From NCBI RefSeq assembly GCF_008017545.1, contig NZ_VRTZ01000002.1, positions 682,001 to 746,000 of the forward strand: 64,000 nucleotides of DNA, in the 5' to 3' direction. The notes below the pieces were generated by a model. The model worked only from the letters and a program-made list of their open reading frames with translations. It did not search any database and had not been told where the DNA came from. This DNA comes from Homoserinibacter sp. GY 40078 (GTDB lineage: Bacteria; Actinomycetota; Actinomycetes; Actinomycetales; Microbacteriaceae). This document shows positions 8,928-19,573 of this stretch, one piece after another (positions within the stretch are counted from its first letter, which is position 1; each line of letters starts with the position of its first letter). Both the position numbers and the translations under genes were made by a program.

Positions 8928-9950
8928 ATGATCCGTAGACGCCTCCCGGCCATCGTGGCCGCAGCCGCCGTCGCAGCTCTCGCTCTCGCGGGCTGCGCCG
9001 GGGAGAACGCCCCCACCGACGCCGGCAACGGGGGAGAGTGGAGCTCGTCCACCCTCAACCTCGACTTCGCGACCTACAACCCGCTGAGCCTCATCATCAA
9101 GCAGCAGGGGTGGATCGAGGACACGCTCGGTGACGACGTCTCGGTGACCTGGACCCAGTCCCTCGGATCGAACAAGGCCAACGAGGGGCTGCGCGCCGGC
9201 GCTCTGGACGTCGGCTCGACCGCCGGCTCCGCCGCGCTCCTCGCACGTGCCAACGGCTCTCCGATCAAGACGATCGACATCTACACCCAGCCCGAGTGGT
9301 CGGCCCTCGCCACCCTCCCGGGCTCGGGGATCGAGTCGGTCGCCGACCTCCGCGGCAAGACGGTCGCCGTCACCGTCGGCACGGACCCGTACTTCTTCCT
9401 GCTCCAGGCGCTCGATGAGGCCGGTGTCGGGGTCGACGAGGTCGAGATCCAGAACCTGCAGCACGCCGACGGCGGCACCGCACTCGTGAACGGGAGCGTC
9501 GACGCATGGTCGGGTCTCGACCCGATGCTCGCTGCGCACGAGATCAACGACGGCGTGGAGCTCTTCTACCGGAACGTCGACTTCAACACGTACGGCTTCC
9601 TGAACGCCACCGAGGACTTCATCACCAACCACGCGGACCTCGCGCAGGTCGTCGTCGACGCCTACGAGAAGGCCCGTGCCTGGGCCCTCGAGAACCCGCA
9701 GGAGACCGCCGAGCTGCTCGCCGAGGTGGCGGGCATCGACCAGGCCGTCGCCGACAAGGTGCTCCTCGAGCGCACGGTCATCGACCTCGACAACGTGCCC
9801 GGACAGGCGCAGCTCGACGTGCTGAAGGTCGTCGCGCCCATCCAGGTGGAGAACGGTGACATCCCGACGCAGCAGGCGGCCGATGACGCCCTCGCGTCGC
9901 TGTTCGACACCACCTTCGCCGAGGCTGCCGACCCGAGCCGGGTGGGCTGA
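8928..9950 (+). CDS. ABC transporter substrate-binding lipoprotein (SsuA/TauA-like)
   Basis: A 340-residue extracytoplasmic solute-binding protein. It has a lipoprotein signal peptide with Arg-rich start, hydrophobic core and lipobox LAGC (Cys23). The NMT1/THI5-like fold is suggested by FATYNPLSLIIKQQGWIED near the mature N-terminus, ALDVGSTAGSAALLARANGSP, and LRGKTVAVTVGTDPYFFLLQALDEAGV. A Cys-anchored binding protein is expected in Gram-positive bacteria, and Lgt for its lipidation is encoded at 36 kb. It lies 44 bases after the ATPase gene and 4 bases before the permease. No sulfonate monooxygenase is nearby, so the ligand remains open. Confidence 0.85.
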   Translation: MIRRRLPAIVAAAAVAALALAGCAGENAPTDAGNGGEWSSSTLNLDFATYNPLSLIIKQQGWIEDTLGDDVSVTWTQSLGSNKANEGLRAGALDVGSTAGSAALLARANGSPIKTIDIYTQPEWSALATLPGSGIESVADLRGKTVAVTVGTDPYFFLLQALDEAGVGVDEVEIQNLQHADGGTALVNGSVDAWSGLDPMLAAHEINDGVELFYRNVDFNTYGFLNATEDFITNHADLAQVVVDAYEKARAWALENPQETAELLAEVAGIDQAVADKVLLERTVIDLDNVPGQAQLDVLKVVAPIQVENGDIPTQQAADDALASLFDTTFAEAADPSRVG

Positions 9951-9954
9951 CCCG

Positions 9955-10851
9955 ATGGCGGCCTCTCCTGATTTCGTGACGGGCGACAGCGTGGTCCGCG
10001 GCGGTATCGCCGGACCACCTGCGGACCCGCATGTCACAGGGGAGGCCGCCGTCCACTCGAGCGAGGCGGGGACGAGCGTCGTGGAGCGTCCCCGGCCCCG
10101 CCGTTCGAGCTGGCGCTGGCTGATCGGCGCCATCCTCCCGGTCGCTCTTCTCGTGCTGTGGTGGGCGGCATCCCATCTCGGCTGGGTGGCCGCCTTCAAG
10201 CTGCCCTCCCCGGAGGCCGTCATCCAAGCGGCCATCGATCTCGCACAGCGTGGCGTGCTGTGGGAGTACATCGGGATCTCGTTGCAGCGCGTGCTGCTGG
10301 GATTCGCCATCGGGGCGATCGTCGGGCTGGCCCTCGGCGCGATCGTCGGCCTCTCACGCCTCGCCGACGGCTTCCTCGCCCCGACGATCGGTGCCGCCCG
10401 CGCCGTGCCGTCTCTTGCGTGGGTTCCGCTGCTCATCCTGTACCTCGGCTTCGGCGAGGACTCGAAGGTGACCCTGGTCGCGATCGGCGCGCTGTTCCCC
10501 GTCTACACCACGGTGGCGGGTGCGCTGCGGCACGTCGACCCGCACCTCGTGGAGCTCGGGCGCGCTTACGGCTTGCACGGTGTCCGGCTGCTCACGACAG
10601 TGCAGCTGCCCGCCGTGATCCCCGCGATCATCTCCGGCCTGCGTCTCGCCCTCGCCCAGGCCTGGCTCTTCCTCGTCGCTGCGGAGCTGCTGGGCTCGAC
10701 GATGGGCCTGGGGTTCCTGCTGATCGAGTCGCAGAACAACGGGCGCATCGATCGTCTCTTTCTCGCGATCCTCGTGCTCGCGGTTCTCGGCAAAGCGACG
10801 GATGCACTCGTCGGCGTTCTCGAGAGGCAACTCCTGAAGCGCTGGGGCTGA
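9955..10851 (+). CDS. ABC transporter permease (SsuC-like)
   Basis: A 298-residue integral membrane protein of the BPD_transp_1 type. After a ~45-residue hydrophilic N-terminus come about six membrane helices, starting with WLIGAILPVALLVLWWAAS. The cytoplasmic EAA loop that contacts the ATPase is seen around ELGRAYGLHGVRLLTTVQLPAVIPAIISGLRLALAQAW. TIGAARAVPSLAWVPLLILYLGFGEDSK is typical of the sulfonate/nitrate/taurine permeases. ATG 9955 follows the binding-protein stop by 4 bases. The operon ends here; pyrR follows after 87 bases. Confidence 0.87.
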   Translation: MAASPDFVTGDSVVRGGIAGPPADPHVTGEAAVHSSEAGTSVVERPRPRRSSWRWLIGAILPVALLVLWWAASHLGWVAAFKLPSPEAVIQAAIDLAQRGVLWEYIGISLQRVLLGFAIGAIVGLALGAIVGLSRLADGFLAPTIGAARAVPSLAWVPLLILYLGFGEDSKVTLVAIGALFPVYTTVAGALRHVDPHLVELGRAYGLHGVRLLTTVQLPAVIPAIISGLRLALAQAWLFLVAAELLGSTMGLGFLLIESQNNGRIDRLFLAILVLAVLGKATDALVGVLERQLLKRWG

Positions 10852-10874
10852 CCCTCCGGCGCCGGGCGACCTGC

Positions 10875-10880
10875 TAGAGT
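10875..10880 (+). promoter_or_regulatory. Likely -10 element of the pyr operon
   Basis: TAGAGT lies 58 bases before the pyrR ATG. Transcription from about 10887 would produce a leader that contains the whole PyrR-binding hairpin. No good -35 is present at the expected distance. Confidence 0.4.
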
Positions 10881-10896
10881 CGCCTGCGGAAGTCGA

Positions 10897-10938
10897 CCAC
10901 CTTTAAGTCCGTCCAGAGAGGCGGGGAAGGAGGTCAGG
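10897..10938 (+). promoter_or_regulatory. PyrR-binding loop overlapping the pyrR ribosome-binding site
   Basis: The leader contains GTCCAGAGAGGC (10911-10922), which matches the conserved PyrR-binding loop of pyr leaders. It can fold as a hairpin with CC(G)/(C)GG arms around an AGAGA loop and an unpaired T on the 5' side. A lower stem can form between CCACCTT (10897-10903) and AAGGAGG (10927-10933), 6 of 7 paired. That second arm is the Shine-Dalgarno sequence of pyrR, 5 bases before the ATG. There is no terminator-like U-tract. The arrangement therefore suggests translational repression by UMP-bound PyrR, as established for mycobacteria, rather than Bacillus-style attenuation. Confidence 0.75.
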
Positions 10939-11475
10939 ATGCCGGCACGCACAGTGCTGCAGCGCGCGGATATCGCGCGGGCCCTGACACGCATCTCGCA
11001 CGAGATCCTCGAGTCCAATCGTGGCGGCTCGGATCTGATCCTCCTCGGCATTCCCACTCGCGGCGTCGTCCTCGCCGAGCGAATCGCCGCGAACCTCGAG
11101 GCCTTCGAGCCGGGCTCCGGCGTCGTCGGTGCGCTCGACGTGACGATGTATCGCGACGACCTGCACCGTCACCCGACGCGCACTCCGAGCCCCACCCGCC
11201 TCCCGGCCGGCGGCGTCGACGGCAAGACGGTCGTGCTCGTGGACGACGTGCTCTTCTCCGGTCGGACGATCCGCGCCGCGCTCGACGCCATCGGCGACCT
11301 GGGGCGCCCCCGCGCCGTCCGCCTCGCCGTTCTGGTCGATCGCGGCCACCGGGAGCTGCCCATCCGGGCCGACTTCGTGGGGAAGAACCTTCCGACAGCT
11401 GCCGCCGAGCGCATCTTCGTGCGTCTCGAAGAGACCGACGGGGATGACGCCGTCTCGATCGAGGGGATCGCATGA
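10939..11475 (+). CDS. pyrR: PyrR: pyrimidine operon regulator / uracil phosphoribosyltransferase
   Basis: A 178-residue type I phosphoribosyltransferase-fold protein that binds pyr mRNA when loaded with UMP and can also make UMP from uracil and PRPP. The PRPP-binding motif [13 protein letters not shown] covers about residues 98-110. Family features include [16 protein letters not shown] and the [11 protein letters not shown] flexible-loop region. A strong AGGAGG precedes ATG 10939, but it is embedded in the PyrR-binding structure described just upstream. The stop overlaps pyrB by 4 bases, so control at pyrR translation could spread to the following genes through coupling. Confidence 0.95.
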   Translation: MPARTVLQRADIARALTRISHEILESNRGGSDLILLGIPTRGVVLAERIAANLEAFEPGSGVVGALDVTMYRDDLHRHPTRTPSPTRLPAGGVDGKTVVLVDDVLFSGRTIRAALDAIGDLGRPRAVRLAVLVDRGHRELPIRADFVGKNLPTAAAERIFVRLEETDGDDAVSIEGIA

Positions 11476-12431
11476 GGCATCTGCTCTCCACCGCCGACCT
11501 CACGCGTGATGAGGCCGTCGGAATCCTCGACCTCGCCGAGGACATGGCGGATGTCGCGACCCGCGCGGTGCCGAAGCTCCCGACTCTGCGCGGCCGCACG
11601 GTGGCGAATCTCTTCTTCGAGGACTCGACCCGCACCCGCCTCAGCTTCGAAGCAGCGGCCAAGCGCCTGTCCGCCGATGTGATCACCTTCAGTGCGAAGG
11701 GCTCGAGCGTGTCGAAGGGCGAGAGTCTCAAAGACACGGCGCAGACCATCGCCGCCATGGGCGTGGACGCGGTCGTGCTGCGGCACTCGGCCTCCGGTGC
11801 CGCCCAGGTGCTCGCCGAGTCCGACTGGATCGACGCCGCGGTGGTGAACGCCGGCGACGGCACCCACCAGCACCCCACCCAGGGGCTCCTCGACGCCTAC
11901 ACGCTGCGCAAGACGCTCCACGCCGACGCATCACGGGGGCGTGACCTCGATGGCGTCCGCGTCGCGATCGTCGGAGACGTCCTCCACTCGCGGGTCGCGC
12001 GCTCGAACGTCTGGCTGCTGACGACGCTCGGTGCCCATGTGACCCTCGTCGGTCCCCGCACGCTGCTCCCGATGGGTGTCGGAGCGTGGCCCGTAGACGT
12101 GACGACCGACCTCGATGCGGCGATCGCGGCGCGCCCCGACGCCGTCATGATGCTGCGCGTGCAGCAGGAGCGGATGCACGCCGCGTTCTTCCCGCACGAG
12201 CGCGAGTACGCGAGCGGCTGGAGCCTCGATGACGACCGGTTCGCGCGCCTCGCGGCGGATACGATTGTGATGCACCCCGGACCCATGAACCGTGGGCTGG
12301 AGATCTCGGCACGCGCCGCGGACTCGCCCCGGTCGGTCATCCTCGACCAGGTCACCAACGGGGTGTCGATACGGATGGCGGTGCTCTACCTCGTGCTCTC
12401 AGGCTCGGATCCGCGGGAGGCCGCGGCATGA
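11472..12431 (+). CDS. pyrB: Aspartate carbamoyltransferase, catalytic subunit
   Basis: A 319-residue enzyme that joins carbamoyl phosphate and L-aspartate, the committed step of pyrimidine synthesis. The carbamoyl-phosphate site motif is [19 protein letters not shown]. The 80s-loop region is [17 protein letters not shown], and [15 protein letters not shown] and [12 protein letters not shown] are further signatures. No pyrI regulatory subunit is present, as expected for actinobacteria. It overlaps pyrR and pyrC by 4 bases each. Confidence 0.96.
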   Translation: MRHLLSTADLTRDEAVGILDLAEDMADVATRAVPKLPTLRGRTVANLFFEDSTRTRLSFEAAAKRLSADVITFSAKGSSVSKGESLKDTAQTIAAMGVDAVVLRHSASGAAQVLAESDWIDAAVVNAGDGTHQHPTQGLLDAYTLRKTLHADASRGRDLDGVRVAIVGDVLHSRVARSNVWLLTTLGAHVTLVGPRTLLPMGVGAWPVDVTTDLDAAIAARPDAVMMLRVQQERMHAAFFPHEREYASGWSLDDDRFARLAADTIVMHPGPMNRGLEISARAADSPRSVILDQVTNGVSIRMAVLYLVLSGSDPREAAA

Positions 12432-13762
12432 CCACGATCATCATCCGCGGAGCACGCCCCCTGGCGGGCGACCCCGTCGACCTGCTCATCGAGGACGGCG
12501 TGATCGCCGAACGCGGCTCGGGACTCAGCCGGGCGCGGGCGACCGTCATCGACGCGGACGGCCTCGTGGCGTTGCCGGGGCTGGTCGACCTCCACACGCA
12601 CCTGCGCGAGCCCGGCTTCGAGACGAGCGAAACGGTGCTCACGGGAACCCGGGCGGCAGCGGCGGGCGGCTTCACCGCCGTACATGCGATGGCGAACACC
12701 TCGCCCGTGGCCGACACCGCGGGCGTCGTGGAGCAGGTCGCCTCGCTCGGTGCCCACCACGGCTACGCGACAGTCCGGCCCATCGGAGCGGTCACCGTCG
12801 GCCTCGCCGGTGAGCGGCTCTCCGAGATCGGAGCCATGGCACGATCCCGGGCCGCCGTTCGCGTCTTCAGCGACGACGGGAAGTGCGTGCACGACGCACT
12901 TCTCATGCGACGCGCGCTCGAATACGTGGCCACGTTCGACGGTGTCATCGCGCAGCACGCTCAGGAGCCGCGCTTGACCGAGGGCGCGCAGATGAACGAG
13001 GGCGAGGTGAGCGCCGAGCTGGGACTCGCGGGATGGCCCGCCGTCGCCGAGGAGGCGATCATCGCGCGCGACGTGCTCCTCGCCGATGCGGTCGGCGCCC
13101 GGTTGCACGTCTGCCACCTGTCGACGGCGGGAAGCGTGGAGATCGTCCGCTGGGCGAAGGCCCGCGGCATCCGCGTCACGGCCGAGGTCACTCCGCACCA
13201 CCTGCTGCTCACCGAGCAGCTGGTGGCGGACGGCGGGGGAGACCCGTACACGTCGTACGACGCACGCTTCAAGGTGAATCCGCCACTGCGGCGGGATGAG
13301 GATGTCCAGGCCCTGCGAGAGGCGTTGGCCGACGGCACGATCGACATCGTCGCGACAGACCACGCGCCGCATCCTGTCGAGAGCAAGGAGTGCGCGTGGC
13401 AGGAGGCGTCCTTCGGGATGGTCGGCCTCGAAAGCGCGCTATCCGTCGTGCAGACCGCGATGGTCGACACCGGGCACTTCGGCTGGACCGATGTCGCCCG
13501 CGTGCTCTCTCGGGTGCCCGCGGAGATCGGCCGGCTCTCCGGATACGACGCACCCTTCGAGCAGGGGAGCCCTGCGCATCTGACGCTCATCGATCCCGCC
13601 TCCCGATCCGTCTTCGGCGTCGGCTCGCTCCGCGGCAAGGGCGTCAACTCCCCGTACCTCGGGCGCGAGCTTCCGGGCCGAGTCGTGGCGACCATCCACG
13701 GCGGCGTGCCCACGGTGATCGACGGGGCGCTCCGAGACGCAGAGGAGGTGTCCCGTGGCTGA
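12428..13762 (+). CDS. pyrC: Dihydroorotase
   Basis: A 444-residue type I zinc amidohydrolase that cyclises N-carbamoyl-aspartate to dihydroorotate. The metal-binding HTHLREPG carries H56 and H58. Later ligand regions are VCHLSTAGS and [16 protein letters not shown], and the catalytic Asp is in [14 protein letters not shown] 12428 overlaps the pyrB stop. The 3' end overlaps the next small gene by 8 bases. Dihydroorotate dehydrogenase and orotate phosphoribosyltransferase are not in the window. Confidence 0.95.
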   Translation: MTTIIIRGARPLAGDPVDLLIEDGVIAERGSGLSRARATVIDADGLVALPGLVDLHTHLREPGFETSETVLTGTRAAAAGGFTAVHAMANTSPVADTAGVVEQVASLGAHHGYATVRPIGAVTVGLAGERLSEIGAMARSRAAVRVFSDDGKCVHDALLMRRALEYVATFDGVIAQHAQEPRLTEGAQMNEGEVSAELGLAGWPAVAEEAIIARDVLLADAVGARLHVCHLSTAGSVEIVRWAKARGIRVTAEVTPHHLLLTEQLVADGGGDPYTSYDARFKVNPPLRRDEDVQALREALADGTIDIVATDHAPHPVESKECAWQEASFGMVGLESALSVVQTAMVDTGHFGWTDVARVLSRVPAEIGRLSGYDAPFEQGSPAHLTLIDPASRSVFGVGSLRGKGVNSPYLGRELPGRVVATIHGGVPTVIDGALRDAEEVSRG

Positions 13763-14309
13763 CACCATGTGGCCGGTGATCGTGGTCGGCGCGATGGTGC
13801 TGATCGCACTCGGATTCGGGGTTGCCGGCTGGCGGAACCGCCGTGCGCGCCAGTCCGCGCTCGATGTCGTGCCGGTGCCGCCCGAAGAGATCGGGGACGA
13901 GCTCGCTCGCATCCGGGTGCTGCACGTCGCCACGACCCTCGCCGAGCAGCCGCTCGAGCGGGTCGTCGTGGGCGGCCTCGGATTCCGGGCGCGGGGTGAC
14001 GTGCGCATCGCCCGGGGTGGCGTGGTACTCGACCTCGCAGGGGCAGCTCCCGCCTTCATCCCCACCTCCGACATCCGCGGCGTGGGGCTCGCCACATGGG
14101 CGATCGACCGCGGCGTCGAGAAGGACGGCCTCGTCTTCATCCGCTGGGAGCTCGGCGGCACCGGCGTCGACAGCTACCTGCGCGCGGACGACCCGCAACG
14201 ACTCCTCGACGTGCTTTCGGAGCTCTCGCCCGCCGCGGCGGCTGCCGCACGCAGCGAGGCCCCGAACAGCGACCCGACAGACCCGCCTCAGGAAGGGGCT
14301 CCCGAATGA
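13755..14309 (+). CDS. Pyr-operon membrane protein of unknown function
   Basis: A 184-residue protein with one N-terminal membrane helix (residues ~6-26, [20 protein letters not shown]) followed by Arg-rich sequence and a soluble domain of about 130 residues. The gene position between pyrC and carA is conserved in actinobacteria (Rv1382 in M. tuberculosis is the positional equivalent). The soluble part looks beta-rich and may be a PH-like fold, but this is a guess. GTG 13755 lies inside the pyrC 3' end and the stop overlaps carA, so it is surely co-translated with pyrimidine enzymes. No catalytic motif is visible and no function is assigned. Confidence 0.8.
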   Translation: MADTMWPVIVVGAMVLIALGFGVAGWRNRRARQSALDVVPVPPEEIGDELARIRVLHVATTLAEQPLERVVVGGLGFRARGDVRIARGGVVLDLAGAAPAFIPTSDIRGVGLATWAIDRGVEKDGLVFIRWELGGTGVDSYLRADDPQRLLDVLSELSPAAAAAARSEAPNSDPTDPPQEGAPE

Positions 14310-15460
14310 TCGACACCGACCCTGCCGTGCTCGTCCTGGAGGACGGCTCGCGCTTCACCGGCCGGGCCTATGGAGCCCGGGGCCGCACCCTCGGTGAGGC
14401 CGTCTTCGCGACCGGAATGACCGGCTACCAGGAGACCCTCACCGACCCCAGCTACGCCGGACAGATCGTCGTCATGACAGCACCGCACATCGGCAACACC
14501 GGCGTCAACGACGAGGACCCGGAGTCTCGCCGCATCTGGGTGTCGGGATACGTCGTGCGCGACCCCTCACGGGTGGTGTCGAATTTCCGCGCCGACGGCA
14601 GCCTCGATGAGGACCTGACGCGTAACGGCGTCGTCGGCATCAGCGGCGTCGACACGCGCGCGATCACGCGACGCCTGCGCGATGTCGGCTCGATGCGGGC
14701 CGGGATCTTCTCGGGCGACGACGCGGCGCTCATCGCGGATGAGCAGGTCCGGATCGTCAAATCGGGAGCGCGGATGGCGGGGCTGAATCTCTCGGCCGAG
14801 GTGTCTGTGGCGTCGGCGACGGTCACCCCTGCTCGTGGCGAGCGGCTCGGCGCTCTCGCGGTGCTCGACCTCGGGGTCAAGCAGGCGACGATCGAGAATC
14901 TCGCCGATCGCGGTTTCGAGGTCCACGTGCTGCCTCAGGACGTCACGCTCGACGAGCTCCTCGCCATCCAGCCGGTCGCCGTCTTCTATTCGAACGGCCC
15001 CGGCGACCCCGCGGCATCCGGAGACCACGTGGCTCTGCTGCGCGGCGTGCTCGATCAGCGGCTGCCCTTCTTCGGCATCTGCTTCGGCAACCAGCTCCTC
15101 GGGCGCGCGCTCGGCCTCGATACCTACAAGCTGCCGTACGGACACCGCGGCATCAATCAGCCGGTGCTCGACAAGGCCACCGGTCGCGTCGAGATCACCG
15201 CCCATAACCACGGCTTCGCGGTGGACGCGCCGCTCGAGGGGATCATCGAGAGCCCCAACGGCTACGGCCGGCTCGAGGTGAGCCACGTCGGCCTCAACGA
15301 CAACGTCGTCGAGGGTCTGCGCGCCCTCGACATCCCGGCATTCTCGGTGCAGTACCACCCCGAGGCCGCGGCAGGTCCGCACGACGCCAACTACCTGTTC
15401 GATCGTTTCGCGGAGCTCGTGCGCACGCACAGCGCCCGCACCCCCGAGGAAGCCGAGTAA
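14306..15460 (+). CDS. carA: Carbamoyl-phosphate synthase, small (glutaminase) subunit
   Basis: A 384-residue glutamine amidotransferase subunit that releases ammonia for CarB. The N-terminal CarA domain has [20 protein letters not shown]. The class I GATase domain has the nucleophile Cys in [16 protein letters not shown] and the His/Glu pair in [12 protein letters not shown]. The HQ-type motif after the nucleophile reads GNQ rather than GHQ, which to my knowledge is common in actinobacteria. ATG 14306 overlaps the upstream stop by 4 bases, and the stop shares one base with the carB ATG. Confidence 0.96.
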   Translation: MIDTDPAVLVLEDGSRFTGRAYGARGRTLGEAVFATGMTGYQETLTDPSYAGQIVVMTAPHIGNTGVNDEDPESRRIWVSGYVVRDPSRVVSNFRADGSLDEDLTRNGVVGISGVDTRAITRRLRDVGSMRAGIFSGDDAALIADEQVRIVKSGARMAGLNLSAEVSVASATVTPARGERLGALAVLDLGVKQATIENLADRGFEVHVLPQDVTLDELLAIQPVAVFYSNGPGDPAASGDHVALLRGVLDQRLPFFGICFGNQLLGRALGLDTYKLPYGHRGINQPVLDKATGRVEITAHNHGFAVDAPLEGIIESPNGYGRLEVSHVGLNDNVVEGLRALDIPAFSVQYHPEAAAGPHDANYLFDRFAELVRTHSARTPEEAE

Positions 15461-18400
15461 TGCCCAAGCGTCCCGACATCCAGAGCGTCCTCGTCATCGG
15501 CTCCGGGCCGATCGTGATCGGCCAGGCGGCGGAGTTCGACTACTCCGGCACTCAGGCGTGCCGCGTGCTGCGGTCGGAGGGGGTGCGGGTGATCCTCGTG
15601 AACCCGAACCCCGCCACGATCATGACCGACCCCGACTTCGCCGACGCGACCTACGTCGAACCGATCACCACCGAGATCCTCGAGGCGATCATCGCCCAGG
15701 AGCGCCCCGACGCGGTTCTGCCGACGCTCGGCGGCCAGACCGCGCTCAACGCCGCGATCGCGCTCGACGAGGCGGGGATCCTTGAGAAGTACGGCGTGGA
15801 GCTCATCGGCGCGAAGGTCGAGGCGATCCAGAAGGGCGAGGACCGCCAGCAGTTCAAGGAGCTCGTCATCGCCGCGGGCGCCGACGTCGCGCGCTCCTAC
15901 ATCGTGCACACCGTGCCGGATGCCGTGGCGGCGGCCGAGGACCTCGGCTATCCCCTCGTCGTGCGTCCCTCGTTCACGATGGGCGGTCTCGGTTCGGGCT
16001 TCGCCCACGACCCGGAAGAGCTGCGCCGCATGGTGGCCGACGGTCTCCACCAGTCGCCGACCACCGAGGTGCTGCTCGAGGAGTCGATCCTCGGCTGGAA
16101 GGAATACGAGCTCGAGCTCATGCGCGACACGGCCGACAACACGGTCGTGGTCTGCTCGATCGAGAACGTGGACCCGGTGGGGGTCCACACGGGCGACTCC
16201 ATCACTGTGGCCCCCGCGCTCACCCTGACCGACCGCGAGTATCAGCGACTTCGCGACATCGGCATCGACATCATCCGCGCCGTCGGCGTCGACACGGGCG
16301 GCTGCAACATCCAGTTCGCTGTAGAGCCGACCACAGGTCGGGTGATCGTCATCGAGATGAACCCGCGTGTGTCCCGATCCTCGGCGCTCGCGTCGAAGGC
16401 CACCGGCTTCCCGATCGCGAAGATCGCGGCGAAGCTCGCCATCGGATACCGCCTCGACGAGATCCCCAACGACATCACGAAGGTGACCCCCGCGAGCTTC
16501 GAGCCCACTCTCGACTACATCGTCGTGAAGGTGCCGCGATTCGCGTTCGAGAAGTTCCCCTCGGCGGATGCGACGCTCACCACCACCATGAAGTCGGTCG
16601 GCGAAGCGATGGCGATCGGGCGCAACTACTCGACGGCCCTCCAGAAGGCCCTCCGCTCGCTCGAGAAGCGCGGTTCGAGCTTCCACTGGGACACCAACGT
16701 GGCGCCGAAGTCGGAGCTCATCGAGATCGCGAAGACGCCCACGGATGGCCGGATCGTGACCGTCCAGCAGGCGCTGCGCGCCGGTGCCACCGTCGAGGAA
16801 CTGTATGCCGCCACGGGCATCGACCCCTGGTTCCTCGATCAGATCGTGCTCATCAACGAGGTCGCCGCGGAGATCGCAAGCCTTCGGCCGCTCGACGAGG
16901 CGATGTTCCGGCTCGCGAAGGATCACGGTTTCTCCGACGCGCAGATCGCCCAGCTCCGCGGCCTCGACGAGGAGCAGGTGCGCAACCTCCGGTGGCAGCT
17001 CGGGGTGCGACCGGTCTACAAGACCGTCGACACCTGCGCGGGTGAGTTCCCGGCGCTGACGCCCTACCACTACTCGAGCTACGACTTCGAGACCGAGGTC
17101 GCGCCGAGCTCCGCACAGAAGGTCGTGATCCTCGGCTCCGGACCGAACCGCATCGGCCAGGGTGTGGAGTTCGACTACTCCTGCGTGCATGCGAGCTTCG
17201 CGCTGCACGATGCCGGCTTCGAGACGATCATGATCAACTGCAACCCGGAGACGGTCTCGACCGACTACGACACGAGCGACCGGCTCTACTTCGAGCCGCT
17301 CACCCTCGAGGACGTGCTCGAGGTCATTCACGCCGAGTCGCAGTCGGGGGAGCTCGTCGGCGTCATCGTGCAGCTCGGCGGCCAGACCGCGCTCGGGCTG
17401 GCGAAGGGCCTGGAGGCGGCGGGAGTGCCGATCCTCGGCACCAGCCCCGCCGCGATCGACCTCGCCGAAGAGCGCGGCCTCTTCTCCGGCATCCTCGATC
17501 GCGCGGGCCTCATCGCGCCCCGCAACGGCACGGCGGTCGACGCTCCGAGTGCCGTCGCCGTCGCGGAGGCGATCGGCTACCCGGTGCTCGTGCGCCCGAG
17601 CTACGTTCTGGGCGGACGCGGCATGGAGATCGTCTACGACACCCCGAGCCTCGAGGACTACTTCGATCGCGTGCGCGAGCAGGCCATCATCGGCCCCGGC
17701 TCGCCGCTCCTCGTCGATCGCTTCCTCGATGACGCGCTCGAGATCGACATCGACGCCCTCTTCGACGGCGAGCGGCTGTATGTGGGCGGGATCATGGAGC
17801 ACATCGAGGAGGCCGGGGTCCACTCGGGCGATTCCGCGTGCACGCTCCCGCCCGTCACGCTGGGCCGCGACGTGCTCGACCGGGTGGTCGAGGCCACGCG
17901 CCGGATCGCCGAGGGGATCGGCGTGCAGGGTCTGCTCAACGTCCAGTTCGCGATCGGAGCGGGCGTGCTCTACGTCCTCGAGGCCAACCCCCGCGCGTCG
18001 CGCACGGTCCCGTTCGTCTCGAAGGCGCTCGGTATCCCGCTTGCGAAGGCCGCGGCTCTCATGATGGTGGGCCGATCGATCGACCGACTTGTCGACGACG
18101 GCCTGCTTCCCCCCGAGGACGGCTCGCATGTGCCGCTCGACTCGCCGATCTCCGTGAAGGAGGCCGTGCTGCCCTTCAAGCGCTTCCGCACACGCGAGGG
18201 CAACGTGGTCGACTCCGTGCTCGGACCGGAGATGCGCTCCACGGGCGAGGTCATGGGGATCGACGCGGACTTCCCGCGTGCCTTCTCGAAGAGCCAGGAC
18301 GCCGCCTATGGCGGACTTCCCCAGAGCGGCACGGTCTTCGTGTCGGTCGCCGACCGAGACAAGCGGGCCGTCGTGCTGCCGGTCCTGCGTCTGGCGCAGC

Positions 18401-18759
18401 TCGGATTCGACATCGTCGCCACCGAGGGCACCGCGGAGGTCCTCGCGCGCAACGGCATCCGCGCCGACACCGTCCGCAAGTACTCCATGGGGGAGGGAGG
18501 CGTCGAGGGCACGATCGTCGACCTCATCAACCAGGGGCGCATCGACATCGTGATCAACACTCCGAGCGGGCGGAGCGCCCGCGCCGACGGGATCGAGATT
18601 CGCACCGCCACGGTGGCTGCCGACAAGCCTCTGTTCACGACGATCGCCCAGGTCGGTGCGGCGGTCGGTTCGCTCGAGGCGCGATCCCAGCCGATCCGCG
18701 TCCGCAGCCTCCAGGACTACGCTCTCGACCGCGCGGCCCGCGCTGGAGTCGCCGGATGA
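15460..18759 (+). CDS. carB: Carbamoyl-phosphate synthase, large subunit
   Basis: A 1099-residue enzyme that makes carbamoyl phosphate from bicarbonate, two ATP and glutamine-derived ammonia, feeding both pyrimidines and arginine. Two homologous ATP-grasp halves are visible: the first begins [21 protein letters not shown], the second [20 protein letters not shown] near residue 550. Each half carries the metal-binding pattern ([18 protein letters not shown] and [16 protein letters not shown]). The C-terminal MGS-like allosteric domain follows from about residue 950. Length and order are normal, with no internal break. Confidence 0.97.
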   Translation: MPKRPDIQSVLVIGSGPIVIGQAAEFDYSGTQACRVLRSEGVRVILVNPNPATIMTDPDFADATYVEPITTEILEAIIAQERPDAVLPTLGGQTALNAAIALDEAGILEKYGVELIGAKVEAIQKGEDRQQFKELVIAAGADVARSYIVHTVPDAVAAAEDLGYPLVVRPSFTMGGLGSGFAHDPEELRRMVADGLHQSPTTEVLLEESILGWKEYELELMRDTADNTVVVCSIENVDPVGVHTGDSITVAPALTLTDREYQRLRDIGIDIIRAVGVDTGGCNIQFAVEPTTGRVIVIEMNPRVSRSSALASKATGFPIAKIAAKLAIGYRLDEIPNDITKVTPASFEPTLDYIVVKVPRFAFEKFPSADATLTTTMKSVGEAMAIGRNYSTALQKALRSLEKRGSSFHWDTNVAPKSELIEIAKTPTDGRIVTVQQALRAGATVEELYAATGIDPWFLDQIVLINEVAAEIASLRPLDEAMFRLAKDHGFSDAQIAQLRGLDEEQVRNLRWQLGVRPVYKTVDTCAGEFPALTPYHYSSYDFETEVAPSSAQKVVILGSGPNRIGQGVEFDYSCVHASFALHDAGFETIMINCNPETVSTDYDTSDRLYFEPLTLEDVLEVIHAESQSGELVGVIVQLGGQTALGLAKGLEAAGVPILGTSPAAIDLAEERGLFSGILDRAGLIAPRNGTAVDAPSAVAVAEAIGYPVLVRPSYVLGGRGMEIVYDTPSLEDYFDRVREQAIIGPGSPLLVDRFLDDALEIDIDALFDGERLYVGGIMEHIEEAGVHSGDSACTLPPVTLGRDVLDRVVEATRRIAEGIGVQGLLNVQFAIGAGVLYVLEANPRASRTVPFVSKALGIPLAKAAALMMVGRSIDRLVDDGLLPPEDGSHVPLDSPISVKEAVLPFKRFRTREGNVVDSVLGPEMRSTGEVMGIDADFPRAFSKSQDAAYGGLPQSGTVFVSVADRDKRAVVLPVLRLAQLGFDIVATEGTAEVLARNGIRADTVRKYSMGEGGVEGTIVDLINQGRIDIVINTPSGRSARADGIEIRTATVAADKPLFTTIAQVGAAVGSLEARSQPIRVRSLQDYALDRAARAGVAG

Positions 18760-19571
18760 CCGGGTTCCGCGATCGCGTCCTCGCGACGATCGAAGCCCAC
18801 GGTCCGCTCTGTGTCGGGATCGACCCGCACTTCGAGCTGCTTCGGGCCTGGGGCCTCGACGACGGTGCCGCCGGCGTGCGCGAGTTCGGCTTGCGTGTCG
18901 TCGACGCGGCATCCGGGCGTCTCGGCTTCCTGAAGCCCCAGATCGCCTTCTTCGAGCGTCACGGGGCCGCCGGGTACGCCGCCCTCGAGGAGGTGCTGGC
19001 TGCGGGACGCGCCGCGGGCATCCTGATGATCGCCGATGTGAAGCGCGGCGATGTCGGCTCTACCGTGGACGCGTACGGAGAGGCATGGCTGACCCCCGGC
19101 TCGCCACTCGAAGCCGATGCGATGACCGCCGTCGCATACCAGGGCTTCGGCTCGCTCGACGGCGTGCTCGCGCGTGCTGCCTCGCACGACAAGGGCGTCT
19201 TCGTGCTCGCTGCCACATCGAACCCCGAGAGCGCTGGCGTACAGACCCTCCGCGGAGAGACGGGGGAGACGCTCGCCGCCTCGATGGTCCGCGACGCCGT
19301 CGCGACCGGAGGGACGGCGGGGGTCGTTGTCGGGGCGACGGTCGATCTCGACGCGGCGGGAATCGACGCCGAGCTGCTCGGCCGCGTGCCCGTTCTGGCA
19401 CCCGGGTTCGGCGCGCAGGGCGCGCAGCTGACGGATGCGCCTGCTCTCTTCGGGACAGCGCTCGGCTCGGTCATCCCCAATGCAGCACGTTCCGTTCTCG
19501 GAGCGGGGCCGGACGGCCTCGTCCGCGCCATCGACGCCGCGCGCACGGAGGTGTCCTCGTGGGCGAGGTGA
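18756..19571 (+). CDS. pyrF: Orotidine 5'-phosphate decarboxylase (type 2)
   Basis: A 271-residue enzyme that decarboxylates OMP to UMP, the last step of the pathway encoded upstream. The catalytic motif is [19 protein letters not shown], the form found in the type 2 subfamily used by mycobacteria and myxobacteria. [11 protein letters not shown] at the N-terminus and [12 protein letters not shown] near the end bind the phosphate. ATG 18756 overlaps the carB stop by 4 bases. Confidence 0.95.
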   Translation: MTGFRDRVLATIEAHGPLCVGIDPHFELLRAWGLDDGAAGVREFGLRVVDAASGRLGFLKPQIAFFERHGAAGYAALEEVLAAGRAAGILMIADVKRGDVGSTVDAYGEAWLTPGSPLEADAMTAVAYQGFGSLDGVLARAASHDKGVFVLAATSNPESAGVQTLRGETGETLAASMVRDAVATGGTAGVVVGATVDLDAAGIDAELLGRVPVLAPGFGAQGAQLTDAPALFGTALGSVIPNAARSVLGAGPDGLVRAIDAARTEVSSWAR

Positions 19572-19573
19572 AG

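Noticed and set aside
8029-10851. Recent horizontal transfer of the ABC importer
   Set aside because: Base composition and codon use look like the flanking core genes, and no mobility gene or flanking repeat is present; only the gene order hints at insertion.
15096-15116. Defective glutaminase in CarA because the motif reads GNQ instead of GHQ
   Set aside because: The nucleophile Cys and the His/Glu pair are all present, and this variant is, to my knowledge, ordinary in actinobacterial CarA.
15391-18912. Open reading frame of 1173 codons on the minus strand, opposite carB
   Set aside because: It is the antisense shadow of a GC-rich gene. Its translation is low-complexity (rich in Arg, Asp, Glu, His, Val) with no motif, and carB on the plus strand is intact.
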